From Acanthosepion lycidas (Eukaryota; Mollusca; Cephalopoda; Sepiida; Sepiidae), in contig OZ010580.1 of NCBI GenBank assembly GCA_963932145.1, positions 40,093,555 to 40,157,554 of the forward strand: a stretch of DNA of 64,000 nt. The letters run 5' to 3'. The notes under the pieces are model-generated. The model did no database searches and was not told the origin of the DNA. It saw only the letters and a list, made by a program, of their open reading frames with translations. Below are positions 12,762-23,945 of the stretch, in pieces. The position numbers and the translations under genes are program-made. Position 1 is the first letter of the stretch, and every line of letters begins with the position of its first letter.

Positions 12762-12863
12762 CTGTGACAGCTGCTCTAATGATCTTGTGTCAAGTTCAGT
12801 GGATACAACCCACTTAAAAATATACATCACAACTTCCACAGGCAATGAAGAGATGTGGGTGCC
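12762..12863 (-). CDS. FBXO9: FBXO9 exon 7 (F-box, N-terminal half)
   Basis: This 102-nt, phase 0-0 exon encodes [20 protein letters not shown] and [14 protein letters not shown]. The LPxEVxMYIFxWVVS...LDxRSLEQLS pattern is the F-box of FBXO9, the segment that contacts SKP1. Acceptor ATTTCAG is at 12864-12865 and donor CAG|GTAAGT at 12761-12760, both strong. With exon 8 it gives the complete F-box. Confidence 0.96.
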
Positions 12864-13569
12864 CTGAAATGAATTTTAGTTTAGTTCACAAAGTGAAACT
12901 AAAATCATGAACAATGAGTAAATAGACTTGTTTCTGTTTTTTTGTTTGTTTTTCCTAAACCAGAATCCATGAATTTGTTTTTTGTTTTAAATTTAGTAGA
13001 ATAATAAAATTAATGAGACTATGAAAGGAAAGTTTTCAATGAAACCAAGAATTAATAGGAGCAGAGTATAAGTTAGTATTTAGATACTAGTGTTTTAACT
13101 AATTTTGGTTCCAAATCCAGATGTAAAAAGAGAATGGTCAAGTTTGTAACTAGTACCCCCACTGTGTAAAAAATATCACTTCTGAAAGAGAGAGAGAGGA
13201 AAACAAGACAACCCAGTTGTGGGAAGAAACACATACAGTACAAAGCAAACCCTAATCTATAAGCCACAACATAAAAGTGCCTGAAAAACGTTCTGACATC
13301 AATATTTTAAAACAGACTCGAGAAAGCCGGGATACAATTCAAGCCATTTGTAAGAAAACCCCAAGATTGCACTGTCTGGATATCTCTTGTTGAGGACATA
13401 TACCTCCAAATGGATTATCAAAATCTTTAAGTATAAAATGCAGAACATTGCAAACAGGATATTTGATAAATAAAATCTGAAAGGTTATCTTCAATAAACC
13501 TTTAGGTTAGAGGCTTTACTTAAAAATTAGAGTTGAACCAACTCAAACTCTCAAAACAAAAGTATAATG

Positions 13570-14200
13570 ATTAGAGTCCAAAAAGTATATAGAAAAAATA
13601 TTTTTATTTACATGTTGCAAAAATATAAACATCTTTGCTGTTATTATCACAACGTTTCGGTCATTGTGCCCTTTGACCTTCATCAAGTGCTTGCCAATCC
13701 TGGTTACCTTCAGGAAATTTCAAATTGAACCCTTTATTTAATCTACTGCAATAGATTGTTTTTAATCTGCTGACCATGTCTTCTAGTTCTTATTTAGTAA
13801 TACTCAGTTATTGTTTACCCCATTTCTACAAAGTTCAAATACATACTGCCTGACCCAGAGATTGAACATACAATTACTGTCATTCATAAATCAATGTTTT
13901 ATAACACAAGGCTATTGTCCTATGGGACAATCCTGAGTGAATGAGTGAAGAACTTTGAGGCTTAAACCTAACTTATCAGCTGATAAGTGCTGTTGTTGTT
14001 CCTGGTCAAACTTGACTGCACTCACTGAGGATTCTCTTTTCTACCGCTGCTGCAGCAAAAGCCTTGCTGTCTTTTCTTAACAACTACCATATTGTATTTA
14101 TTTATATACCAGGCCTAGCATAGAAATAAATATTTTCTTTTGTATCCATCTGGGGTCACTCTGCATTGGGAGTTTTCAATATCCTCTAAACATTAATAGC
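13570..14200 (-). repeat. retroposon-like repeat with GGTCA...TGACCGAAACG hairpin
   Basis: Read on the minus strand, the 3' part has aaataaagggttcaa, then a tGATGAaGGTCA...TGACCGAAACG hairpin (about 13640-13690), the same block seen near 7190-7220. The hammerhead resemblance (CUNANGA...GAAAC) is imperfect because of an extra A before stem II. Ends not defined. Confidence 0.5.
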
Positions 14201-14454
14201 AAAATTGTAATAGTTTTTGATATAGAATTGTGTAATTTGAGGTTGGACTTAAAAATTTTCAATGGGTTAAAAGAATCAATTTAGTTCACAATGGAATTTG
14301 TTGAACTTGCTTTTTACACAATATTAGCACAGGCACGTAAGCAGAAGTCTAAAACTTAGAAATGCCATCATTGTCACTGGCTTTACCTTGTATACAAGAA
14401 TTTAACTTATTCTTTACTGATCCTTCCTTTATGATGATGGCATTGATAACTGAT

Positions 14455-14489
14455 ACTTGCATGTTGGTGGCAACCACCAACATGCAAGT
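14455..14489. repeat. perfect 15-bp-arm hairpin
   Basis: Arms ACTTGCATGTTGGTG and its exact reverse complement flank the 5-base loop GCAAC. Perfect and isolated, with no repeat copy seen nearby. Confidence 0.85.
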
Positions 14490-14937
14490 TCAGGACTAGA
14501 AGCTTCCCATTTCCACCAAACCTGCTCCCATTATCCATTCCATGTCATTGTTTGGCTTTGCAAGAGTTGATTAGAGGTGAAAGAAAATCAAAGTAGAAGA
14601 GAAGTGCTGAGGACATGAATTTGTTTAAGGTGGATCTTGCCAGGAAGTGACCTTTGTTTTCATGACCTTCCTCTGTGGTACATATGGTATGAGACATGCA
14701 GAATCCTGCTATGAAACTGCAACAGGCTGCTGCTGACTTTATTATAATGTCGAGTGGTGCCTTCTGTAGCATGTCCATCATGTGTAGCCCTCTTCATTTG
14801 CCAATTCAACCATTGACATCTGTTTTAATCGTCAATACTTGTTCCACTGTTGGGGTCTCTGGAGCAAGGTTGAAGAAGTGGACCCAGACTAAGTGTGACC
14901 AATTTAGAAACACCAAGAAGTTAAAACAAAGCCTTAC

Positions 14938-15034
14938 CCTCTGTTCGGTTGCAGCTTGACAAATGGTGTTCTGCGAAGCCTGCAATTGATTCAGTTGGTT
15001 CTGCAGACTTTCTTCAAGGTCTTCTACTGATGTA
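14938..15034 (-). CDS. FBXO9: FBXO9 exon 6 (Gln-rich linker helix)
   Basis: This 97-nt exon encodes TSVEDLEESLQNQLNQLQ and then ASQNTICQAATEQR. It corresponds in position to the vertebrate segment with DLLSYFQQQL, just before the F-box. Acceptor GTTGCAG is at 15035-15036 and donor AGG|GTAAGG at 14937-14936. It ends in phase 0, in register with exon 7. The heptad-like Leu and Gln spacing suggests a helix or short coiled coil. Confidence 0.88.
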
Positions 15035-15205
15035 CTGCAACTCAATGAAAATGCACAGTCAACCCAATGCAGATAAATGCTAACAGTAGACATGCAAATA
15101 ATTACAAGTAGGAACAGTTGATTCCATAACAGTTACTAATTATTTCCTAACACTATCACATTTTCTCGCTTTAACATCTTTTAATCAGTGCAACAAACAA
15201 AAAGG

Positions 15206-15206
<1 letters not shown>

Positions 15207-15272
<66 letters not shown>

Positions 15273-15450
15273 ATAAAAATATACTTTTAAGGTATGCTAT
15301 ATTTATGGGTGAAAGTGTTCTATATGATAGAGTATATGTAAACATAAAAGTGGACACCATCTTCAAATACATAGCCTGAAGATTGTGTTCAAGCAGGAAA
15401 AAGACTGTCACCACTTGGTGTTAACCTCAGTATCCACACTATATATATAT
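15207..15450 (+). repeat. (TA)n(TG)n tract plus repeat family P, copy 2
   Basis: A 65-bp TA/TG tract runs directly into the family P start block gataaaaatat, then the tatgctatatttatgggt block, taaaagtggacac and CTGAAGA (15376-15382) with a decayed GGAAA. It ends in ...cctcagtatccac and another TA tract. Confidence 0.65.
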
Positions 15451-15459
15451 AGTGTGTGT

Positions 15460-17090
15460 GTGTGCACTAGCTTAAAAGCTGCCCTATTGGGTGGCATTTA
15501 AGCTAGCTTCTACAGAGGGCTCTTGATGGGGCCTTCATCACAATGGATAGGGAGGAGTAGATGTTAGAGGCAACAATAAACTACAGAAGAATTGATAACT
15601 GATCACTGCATTTAAGTATTGCATTAATATTTAAGCTTACTTTTAAAAGTTCAATAATAATTCTTCTGCCACCACTTAATTTAAAGACAATTTGATCTAC
15701 GTAACTCCTTACTTTCTGTACAAGCAATTATTTTTATTTCATGGGTGACTTTTGCTGGATTTTGCAATTAATTTAGATTATTCCCAAATTTATTTCCAAG
15801 TTATAAAAATTGTTATTGCACAAAAAAAATATTTGTCGGAAAAAGATCATGTAAAAAAAATCTTTGTAAACAATCACAATAATGAAAACTTGGGAAGCCA
15901 AAATTTCAGGATTGTGGGTTGGGATATGGCCTGGAATGTTTTTAATTTACTCACAGAGTTGGCCAGATACTAAAATTTTATGATATGGTGGCCTATATAA
16001 AATTAACAAGTGAATCCTGTTCAGATTTAAACATCCACACAGAAGATAAGCAGAAAAGTGATTTACCTTTCACACCAGAATTGTGGTGAGAAAAATTTTA
16101 AATGGTTCAAACAAAGACCTTGTGTAATATTTGCCTCTTAAACAACTATTATCAATATAGATATACACTTGTTTAGACATGATTACAAATGGTGGCAGAC
16201 TGAAGAGTGTTGTAGTTTCTTTATATCACAAAATTTAAGGCAAAAATTTACCTGAAGCATTCTGTGCTTCAGCAGAATAGTAAAATTAACTTATAAACAC
16301 TAAGCAGAGTACACCGATACTACACTGATCGTAGGTAGAAGTGGAGCACTAGAAAGCAACAATTTAATCTGAGACAAAGCACATTGATAACACTTAGGTA
16401 AAAAGAAGTGACCCATGAATAACCCATTTTTGATGGGCACTATGCTAGTTAATAAAAGTTGATGATGCTTCATGTAAGAAATTCAAGATATTGGAAAAGA
16501 CCTCATAGAGGAATAAAATCAGAAAGACTAGTGATAGAAACGAATTTAAATTCTAAATTAGAAAAAGATTTGAAATTCATAACAAAAACAAAACGTATGC
16601 AATAGCATCCACTTAATCTGACCAGCTTTGTAATTAGGGGAGATAACTTTTAAATAACTTTATCTAATTTGTTAACATAGTAAAAAAGAATCTAGCAAAC
16701 CATTTGTTAAATCAAATAAGCTAAAACTAGTTTAAATTATTTTCACAACTATATTAGTTATAAAAGTCCATTTTTGTTAATAAATGAATATAAACCTGGA
16801 ATATAAATCTAGAATTACAAGAGCTATATCAAAGAAAATGGTTAGCAAGCTGGTCTTACAAAAAGACATTACAACTGAACAGAAATCAATCCTCATTGTG
16901 TGACCTAGATTTATGCCCTTGTGCTAAGTTGCATAAATACCAATTTCCTGTCAAGTATTTAGCTATCATGATCAAAAATTGATTCTGCTTGATGCAAACT
17001 TACCAAAAAAATAGTAAAAATATTGATCAATCACAGAGGTTTAATGTACCAGAATTATTTCTACAAGTCTATAAAAACTAAAAAGAGCTC
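15460..17090. other. FBXO9 intron 5, part: nothing specific
   Basis: AT-rich, with scattered short ORFs that lack family resemblance. No RNA gene or intact repeat recognised. Confidence 0.5.
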
Positions 17091-17107
17091 AAGTTGAATG
17101 TACTCAC

Positions 17108-17141
17108 TTGCTGCCAACAGATGTTTCACTCACTTGCCTTT
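17108..17141 (-). CDS. FBXO9: FBXO9 exon 5 (34-nt small exon)
   Basis: A 34-nt exon found by phase logic: exon 4 leaves one base and exon 6 needs two, so a bridging exon of length 3n+1 is required. This one has acceptor ATTGTAG (17142-17143) and donor AA|GTGAGT (17107-17106) and encodes QRQVSETSVGSN across its junctions. It falls in the poorly conserved, polar linker between the MIT/TPR-like module and the F-box, so homology does not test it. An internal GTGAGT earlier in the exon could act as a competing donor. Confidence 0.72.
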
Positions 17142-17329
17142 CTACAATATAAAAAAGATTTATTATTAATACATTATGAATTACACATTCAGGTGAGGGT
17201 CTATTTACTATTTATTTATTTTTCAGTCAATGCTTCTTTCATTTCAGTTGCTTTTTATTACAATAATCTTCAGCCATTGATAAACAGCAGATTGGAAATG
17301 TTGGTTGCTAAAAACATCCACTCACCAAA

Positions 17330-17625
17330 TTTATAGGAAAATCATACAGATGCATACTGGGATTTCTTCATAACCAATAAAAATGAAACACTCCTCCATA
17401 TTTTTTTTTTAAGTCAGAATGCTAAAAATCACTTGACTGTACCCCTTTTGCATGTGAACACCATTCTTTCTATGTTAACTTTTTGCATTATTACTGTTGC
17501 TTTGTCTACTTTTGTCTTGCATATATAAATAATTTGATTAGTATTATTTTACTACTGATGTATTTTTTCCCTTTTGTTAATGTTTGACCAATTCTGTTTT
17601 GCTAATTACTTAACCTTGGCCTTTT
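17330..17625. repeat. dispersed repeat R2, copy 2
   Basis: Diverged partner of 12285-12610, sharing the order tactgg.atttcttc...ccaataaaa, aagtcagaa, attactgttgctttg. Internal stops show that it does not code. Confidence 0.55.
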
Positions 17626-17639
17626 TTTAATTTCCAATC

Positions 17640-18460
17640 TAATCCCTGGGCATGTCAAAAAATATATTGAATTATATTTGATAAGGCCTATGTTTAGGAT
17701 GATCAAGGTCTAAAATACAAAACGTAAGTGAGAAGTAACAATGTAACTAAATTCTATGTTTCTTTTCTCGCACATGGAATTCTCTTCCAGCTTCTTGTTT
17801 TCCAGTCAACTTTGATCTTCAAAAATTTAAATGCAATAAAAAGCAACTAAATTTACAATGAAAGCAATAATAATCTAAGAAATTCAAGAGAAAACAGTTT
17901 GATCTGAATTTTAAAAAATTAAACAGATTACTTTCCAAGCTGAAAAATAACAATTGTGATCAAGTGGTATAATCTGATCTGACAATTTTGTCACTGTGTG
18001 AACATAGAAATTTTACTTCAAATATTTATTTGCAAATTATAGATTTAATGATAATGAATATAAATTAGGTTTGGCAGTCCATCACATTACATACAAAAGG
18101 TTGCTTTGTGCTAAATAAATTCTAATAATCTTTAAGCACGTATAAAAGATTATGGATTAATCTAATTCCTGGGCATGACAAAAAATAAATGGGATTATAT
18201 CTGATAAGGCCTATGTCTAAGATGATCAAGGAAGGTCTAAAGGGTTAAAATATAAAAGGAAAATGAGAAGTTCACTGTTAACAGTTTCTTTTCTCACATG
18301 TGGAACTCTCTTCCAACTTCTTGCTTCACAATCAACTTTGGTCTTCAAAAAATTTAAATGCAATGTCAATCGTTGTCTTCTGTCTTATTTACTCCTGTTC
18401 TTTTATTCTCTCTCCTCAATAACTAGTTGCATTTTAGTGGCTTTATTGCTTTGCTTGAGG
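17640..18460 (-). repeat. two copies of repeat R1 in direct orientation
   Basis: Copies at about 17640-17850 and 18165-18460 share cctgggcatg.caaaaaat, gataaggcctatgt, gatgatcaagg and the gcacatg.aa.tctcttcca block, about 525 bp apart. They are the reverse orientation of R1 at 2.4, 34.9, 38.7 and 44.0 kb. Confidence 0.6.
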
Positions 18461-19060
18461 TGAAATGATTAAAAACAAAAAAAACACAACAATGATGTTT
18501 GATCACTAGTCATAATGAATGGAGTCTCTGAGCCTTGAGAGACTGCTAGGCCTTAAACTCACCCCTGACCTTAAGTGAAACTTGTACATATGATCCATTG
18601 TTAAAAAAAGCAGGAAAAATGGTCGGTTCAGATCAGGCCTAAAATGAAGAACTTGTCATATTTAGGCAGGAGCAAACCAGTCATCACTTTTCAGACTCGA
18701 CAGAAGGCAACAAATTATTTTCCACCCTCCAACTTCTCTCTAAGCCGACATTCCAACTTATTGCAGGCACGTTTATCCATGTTTGCCTATAATTATTTGT
18801 ATAGGTTCATTGATATCTTATAATAGGAATTACACAGAATGGTTACAGACATATTTTTATGTTAAAACCCTTTCCTGGGTTATTTCTAGGAAAATTGAGA
18901 CCTGAACAGATAAACTCTTCCCAATAATATATATCATTATCCCAAAGGTAATAAAAAAAGATGGAATTTATTTGTTACACCAGAAAATCTATAATAGTTT
19001 GCTCCTAATTTCATAAGCAATAAATATAATACTAGATTCAATTCACATAAGAAATGAAAT

Positions 19061-19968
19061 TGAATGAGTGAAGAAAACATGAAAATTCATCTAAGAAATG
19101 GAATGCTTATTTAAGAAGTGAAGAAAACATGCAAATCAAAAGGGATTATTCTTTCATACAAATTTGTCAAGTGTTTATTCAGAAGTAAATTGAATGAGTG
19201 AAGAAAACATGAAAATTCATCTAAGAAATGGAATGCTTATTTAAGAAGTGAAGAAAACATGCAAATCAAAAGGGATTATTCTTTCATACAAATTTGTCAA
19301 GTGTTTATTCAGAAGTAAATTGAATGAGTGAAGAAAACATGAAAATTCATCTAAGAAATGGAATGCTTATTTAAGAAGTGAAGAAAACATGCAAATCAAA
19401 AGGGATTATTCTTTCATACAAATTTGTCAAGTGTTTATTCAGAAGTAAATTGAATGAGTGAAGAAAACATGAAAATTCATCTAAGAAATGGAATGCTTAT
19501 TTAAGAAGTGAAGAAAACATGCAAATCAAAAGGGATTATTCTTTCATACAAATTTGTCAGGTGTTTATTCAGAAGTAAATTGAATGAGTGAAGAAAACAT
19601 GAAAATTCATCTAAGAAATGGAATGCTTATTTAAGAAGTGAAGAAAACATGCAAATCAAAAGGGATTATTTTTTCATACAAATTTGTCAGGTGTTTATTC
19701 AGAAGTAAATTGAATGAGTGAAGAAAACATGAAAATTCATCTAAGAAATGGAATGCTTATTTAAGAAGTGAAGAAAACATGCAAATCAAAAGGGATTATT
19801 TTTTCATACAAATTTGTCAAGTGTTTATTCAGAAGTAAATTGAATGAGTGAAGAAAACATGAAAATTCATCTAAGAAATGGAATGCTTATTTAAGAAGTG
19901 AAGAAAACATGCAAATCAAAAGGGATTATTCTTTCATACAAATTTGTCAAGTGTTTATTCAGAAGTAA
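19061..19968. repeat. tandem repeat, 7 units of exactly 130 bp
   Basis: Units start at 19061, 19191, 19321, 19451, 19581, 19711 and 19841, always 130 bp apart. Later units differ by only a few substitutions (for example ttcttt/tttttt and gtcaag/gtcagg), which implies very recent amplification or homogenisation. Each unit holds two gtgaagaaaacatg sub-blocks and one ATGCAAAT octamer (first at 19129-19136). The array ends about 20 bp from the exon 4 donor of FBXO9. There are no variable spacers, so it is not a CRISPR array. Confidence 0.97.
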
Positions 19969-19988
19969 TGAAAGATAAGAAAACTAAC

Positions 19989-20069
19989 GTCTTGGTTTCT
20001 GACCAGTCAAATTCACTTGAAACTCAATGTCAGGAACCAACTGTACTGCTTGCCTATAAAAGCTTACAG
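19989..20069 (-). CDS. FBXO9: FBXO9 exon 4 (conserved YRQAVQLVPDIEF segment)
   Basis: This 81-nt exon encodes VSFYRQAVQLVPDIEFQ followed by VNLTGQKPR. FYRRAMQLVPDIEF is a hallmark of vertebrate FBXO9, so this exon alone nearly fixes the family. Acceptor TTTCAG is at 20070-20071 and the donor, C|GTTAGT, at 19988-19987. The donor lies only about 20 bp from the edge of a 7 x 130-bp tandem repeat (19061-19968), so nearly all sequence just downstream of this donor is repeat. It enters with two bases completing an Ala codon and leaves with one base. Confidence 0.94.
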
Positions 20070-20914
20070 CTGAAATATACAAAAGAATAAACTTTTAAAT
20101 ATTATATATAAATATAAAAATTATGAAGAGCAAATAGAAAAGAAAAATTTATATTACAATTGATATAAAGAAGCAATTTTTTTGATAAAATAATTATTAT
20201 TGTTTTCATTAATTTATAAAAATAATTAAATTAAGAGATTGTGACATCTATCAGTGATGAAATTTAAATTTTTATTATTGCATTATTCCAAAATTTTAAC
20301 ACATCAGCAGATAGCTATTAATATCAACAATTGAACATAAATAGTTATTAATTAAAAAATCAGTAATTAATGTATAATATTATCCATAACTACATGTACA
20401 AGAATGTCATTTTTGATAAAAGTTAAAAAAAATAACCATAAAAACATAAAAAATGTGTATATAGTCAAAAATACCTTTTCCACAATATATTAGCTATTTG
20501 TGCTGTTATAATCTTTATTACCTAAACAATAACAATACTGAATAAATTATTTTTAAACATTAAAATATATTTAATCACATCTCCCTCATAGCTGTCACGA
20601 TCTGTAAAATAAAATAATTATCAGTTTTCATTAATTTAGTTACAGAATTCAAGGGAGGTAAGAGACTATTTTGAGCAGGAATTATACAAAAACTTTTTAG
20701 CACATCAATATTGATATAGATTAGAAAACATTAACCATTATCTTTGCATTAAAATCTTTACATTTTGTATGATAAGAAAAAGTTGTATTTTAATTAAAAT
20801 GAATAGAAAGTCATTTTACACTCGAAAATATTTTTGCTAACCATTTACAAAGAAATCTCCTCAAATAGGGTTTTGCTAAATAAGTTTCATCTAATAAAAT
20901 GCAAAAAAACCTAC
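20070..20914. other. FBXO9 intron 3: nothing specific
   Basis: The shortest long intron, extremely AT-rich. No recognisable element. Confidence 0.5.
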
Positions 20915-20972
20915 CGTCATACAAATTCCCATTTTGTTCAGCTTTAATTCCTTCTAAATAGAACCACTGAGC
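20915..20972 (-). CDS. FBXO9: FBXO9 exon 3 (MIT/TPR-like helix)
   Basis: This 58-nt exon encodes AQWFYLEGIKAEQNGNLYD plus the first base of an Ala codon. It matches the vertebrate FBXO9 segment around LFLKAVEEEQNGALYEA, the first helix pair of the MIT/TPR-like module implicated in substrate binding. Acceptor is CTTTTAG (20973-20974) and donor G|GTAGGT (20914-20913). It enters in phase 0, which supports the GC donor of exon 2, and leaves in phase 1. Confidence 0.93.
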
Positions 20973-21204
20973 CTAAAAGATAGGAATGAAATTCTCGGTT
21001 ATAAACATATAAGTACGAAATAAAATCACTGTCAAGGAAAATATGAATAAAAATAAAATGCATCAAAATAGACAAAACTACAATAATAAAAATTTCTTTT
21101 TTAAAAACCTTAAATTTTCATTGGAGAATAAAAAAAATCCTTCAAAAGCAAACTAAGATTACTGCATTTAATAGCATACAGAGGTACAGACAAACACACA
21201 TGTA

Positions 21205-21226
21205 TGCACGCACACACACACACATA

Positions 21227-21273
<47 letters not shown>
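21205..21273. repeat. (CA)n(TG)n microsatellite, self-complementary
   Basis: CA units run into TG units through a short TATGTATG, so the tract is a near-palindrome. The adjacent 21274-21315 is the reverse complement of 22222-22263. Confidence 0.85.
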
Positions 21274-21275
<2 letters not shown>

Positions 21276-21446
21276 GTCTTGTTGAAAATGACTGACAAGG
21301 TCTGTGGTTGAGTTTTTAAATAATTTCTCATGTGTTCATATTTTTTTCTTTTCAAAACAAATTATATAAAAATTGTCCAAATGTTTTCAAAGTGATTTTG
21401 GCTATACTTTTAGCCGACATCAAGAATAAATTTTATTTTACTTTTA

Positions 21447-21548
21447 TTAGGCTGGTGCAAAAATAATGACGTAATAATGTCGTTTTTTGACGTTAAAAAA
21501 TACGTCTAAAAACGACATTATTACGTCATTATTTTTGCACCAACCTAA
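21447..21548. mobile_element. MADE1-like mariner MITE, copy 1 (102 bp)
   Basis: A near-perfect palindrome starting TTAGGCTGGTGCAAAAATAA and ending in its complement (…TTTTTGCACCAACCTAA), flanked by a TA duplication (21445-21446, 21549-21550). The termini resemble those of human MADE1/Hsmar1 (TTAGGTTGGTGCAAAAGTAA). It is non-coding and non-autonomous. Confidence 0.9.
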
Positions 21549-21589
21549 TAATTCGATATGTAGATTGTTTTCTGTATGTATCTACAGTT

Positions 21590-22228
21590 ATAGGAATGTT
21601 TTATTTTTCAAACACGGTCAGCACATTGTGGCCATGTTCATAGTTGATATTGCATGTTGGATTTTTCATTTTTATTAACAATGATTGCAATATTCTTAGC
21701 CTTTTTGTACATGTGGCTGGTGCTATTATATTCGTATTATCAATGTGTATGTTATGGATAGAGTTTGGTATGTCTCAATGTGTATTTAAATGAGACCTAA
21801 TTGAACTATGGTCAGAAAGATGTAGCATGAGTCTTCTTGTTAAACATGTTGTAAATCCAATGTAATTATTTACAAATTTGGATTGGTCAGGAACATGGCT
21901 CCTTAAATGTAAATTCATAAATAAGATTGTTACCCTGTAATTTGGATCTTGCAAGTAAATTATTATTTTTGACAATGAGGTTAGCAGTTTTTATTTTTTT
22001 ATAATAAATAAATTTAATTTTCTTAGTTTTTTCAACTGGATTTGTGTATTTCTTTATGATGTGTCTAAATGAAGATTCATTTTGCTTATAGTTACTATGC
22101 ATTTGAATTTTGTAGAAAATGTTAACAATTACATTAACATTTTCTACAAAAATCAAATGCTTAGTAACTATAAAAATTATACAAACACATGAGAAATTAA
22201 TAAAAAAAAACAAAAAAATCTCAACCAC
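21590..22228 (-). pseudogene. Penelope-like element fragment, GIY-YIG endonuclease region
   Basis: Minus-strand translation in two frames reads ...GNNLIYEFTFKEPCS, then a frameshift, then KFVNNYIGFTTCLTRRLMLHL, a degenerate end and NYEHGHNVLTVF. The order (xYxF-C..., YIGxTxxxLxRRLxxHL, a charged helix, then a terminal block) is that of the GIY-YIG nuclease domain of Penelope-like retroelements. It has at least one frameshift and stops, so it is dead. The terminal block recurs at 28.9 and 30.3 kb. Confidence 0.72.
22088..22172. repeat. inverted repeat inside the Penelope-like fragment
   Basis: Arms from tagttactatgcatttg... and ...caaatgcttagtaacta pair over about 38 bp around a short loop, including tgtagaaaatgtta/taacattttctaca. 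Confidence 0.8.
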
Positions 22229-22289
22229 AGCACTTTGTCAGTTATTTTCAATGAAACTTGCATAAAAGAGGGATTGCTGCCCAAATAGA

Positions 22290-22410
22290 ACAATTCATAT
22301 ATGTGTGTGTGTCTGTGATAAAAATATAGTTTCAAGATATGTTATATTTATGAGTTGAAGTGTTCAAAATCAAGGATAGAGCATATGTAAATAAAAAATG
22401 GACATTGAGA
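22290..22410 (+). repeat. repeat family P, copy 3 (5' part)
   Basis: TG tract followed by tgataaaaatatagttt, then tatgttatatttatgag and gatagagcatatgtaaat. It breaks off after the 'ggacattgag' block. Confidence 0.6.
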
Positions 22411-22909
22411 TTCTAGGAATCTTAAGTACAGGTGAACTCAAATTCATGTGCATGTATGTATTTCAACTTTACTCTGCCCAAAAATAAATTCAAATAGTCA
22501 TATATTTCCAGTGCAGACATAGTTGAAAGCATACCACATGACATCTTTCCCCCAATAAAATAATTCCTTTGAAATAAAATAAAATTCATGCCACACACAG
22601 GAACTTCTAACACACATAACTGAGTATATATTTTCGTTAAATTCATTTGCTTCTTCCCATTTTTCCCTTAAGTCATAGACTTTCCTTTTCAAAGAACACA
22701 TATACAGATTCTTGCTTCAAACAACTTTGCCTCACATGCAATCATTTTTTTTGACCAGCCTTATATCATTCATTTTTCGTTTGCACAAACCTTTTGTTAT
22801 TCCAAGTATATAAAATTTTATCCCTGTTGAATTCAAACAAAACAGTTTCTTTTTTTCTATCCAACTCATTATTTATTTATTCGAAACTCCCAATGTTTTC
22901 GTATTTTAG

Positions 22910-23375
22910 CAATATTGAAGTAGACAGTGTATAATTGAAAATCTTGTATGATTTACAGACAAAATCAACACCCAGTAGCAAGTCTGTTTCATGCTTAAGG
23001 CATGGCCTGAAGATTGTATTTAAGCATGAAACAGACTCACTTCTCGATTTAGACCTCAATGTCCACTTTATACAATACCTACAAATAACCACATTCAGAT
23101 CCACAATTATTTCTGCTCAATAGTCTCTAGAATAATCTGAAATATAACTGTTACCACCTACTCAATAACCATTAGGATAATACAATGAATTTTGCTACCT
23201 ATATTGCACCATTGACCAGCATATAACACACATGGCCTGAAGATTGTGTACAAGCATGAAATAGGCTGTTGCTGCTCAGTGTTGATCTCAGTAGTCCACT
23301 TTTATTTGCATACACTGTATCCCTGATAGTGAGCACTTTTACTCATAAATATAGCATACCATAAAATTATATTTT
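22910..23375. repeat. repeat family P, two further fragments with hammerhead-like cores
   Basis: The first holds the tttcatgctta hairpin arms with CTGAAGA (23007-23013) and GAAAC (23028-23032). The second holds CTGAAGA (23237-23243) with GAAA (23258-23261), then the 'cagt.gtccactttta' end and the reversed start block (gagcacttttactcataaatatagcatacc). The cores are decayed: stem II keeps G-C and G-U pairs only. Confidence 0.6.
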
Positions 23376-23379
23376 TTAT

Positions 23380-23695
23380 AATTTATTTATATATTTTCTA
23401 TTTATATGTTATTTTTATGGAAATAATTTATTTAAGTAAATTTGACCTGGCATGCTGTAATATTCAGCTACAGAAAAGCATCTTGTTAGTAAAGTCAAAT
23501 GACAGTTTCTGTATAGAAATACATGCTCGATTCCTGTCACAGAACACATATTTTCTATGAAATTTCTCAAACATTCAGACCAGCAAATGTAATTAATACT
23601 GTTTAATTAAAAATGGAGCATTTACTTAAATAAATTGTATCTATAAAAATAAAAATAAATTAAAAATAACATATAAACAGAAATATATATTAATT
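23380..23695. repeat. foldback element with tRNA-B-box-like centre
   Basis: Arms at about 23380-23450 and 23610-23690 (tttatgttattttta.../ ...taaaaataacatat) are inverted. The centre contains GCTCGATTCC, a B-box-like match. It resembles the pair of foldback elements at 30.78-31.6 kb. Confidence 0.5.
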
Positions 23696-23720
23696 AATTG
23701 TCAGACTTAATCATTTCATG

Positions 23721-23721
<1 letters not shown>

Positions 23722-23757
<36 letters not shown>
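23722..23757. repeat. (TA)n microsatellite
   Basis: Pure TA run of about 17 units. Confidence 0.9.
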
Positions 23758-23759
<2 letters not shown>

Positions 23760-23907
23760 ATAATGGACTCTCCCATTGGTTTCAACATATGCATATCTGA
23801 CAACTTAACCAATTGAGTCAGTGATGAATTTTGTGCAATAATCTTAAGAGGCACTTAAGACCAGCAAGTGATTTACAAAGGAAGCCACATATTGGAGCAA
23901 GAGTGAG

Positions 23908-23908
<1 letters not shown>

Positions 23909-23944
<36 letters not shown>
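23909..23944. repeat. (TA)n(TG)n microsatellite
   Basis: Pure TA run followed by TG units. Confidence 0.9.

Positions 23945-23945
<1 letters not shown>

Noticed and set aside
16245..16275. Candidate 10-nt microexon between FBXO9 exons 4 and 6
   Set aside because: It fits the phase but the 34-nt exon at 17108-17141 fits too, with far better splice sites and length.
19061..19968. CRISPR-like regular array
   Set aside because: Units are directly contiguous and identical with no unique spacers, in a eukaryotic intron. It is a tandem satellite.
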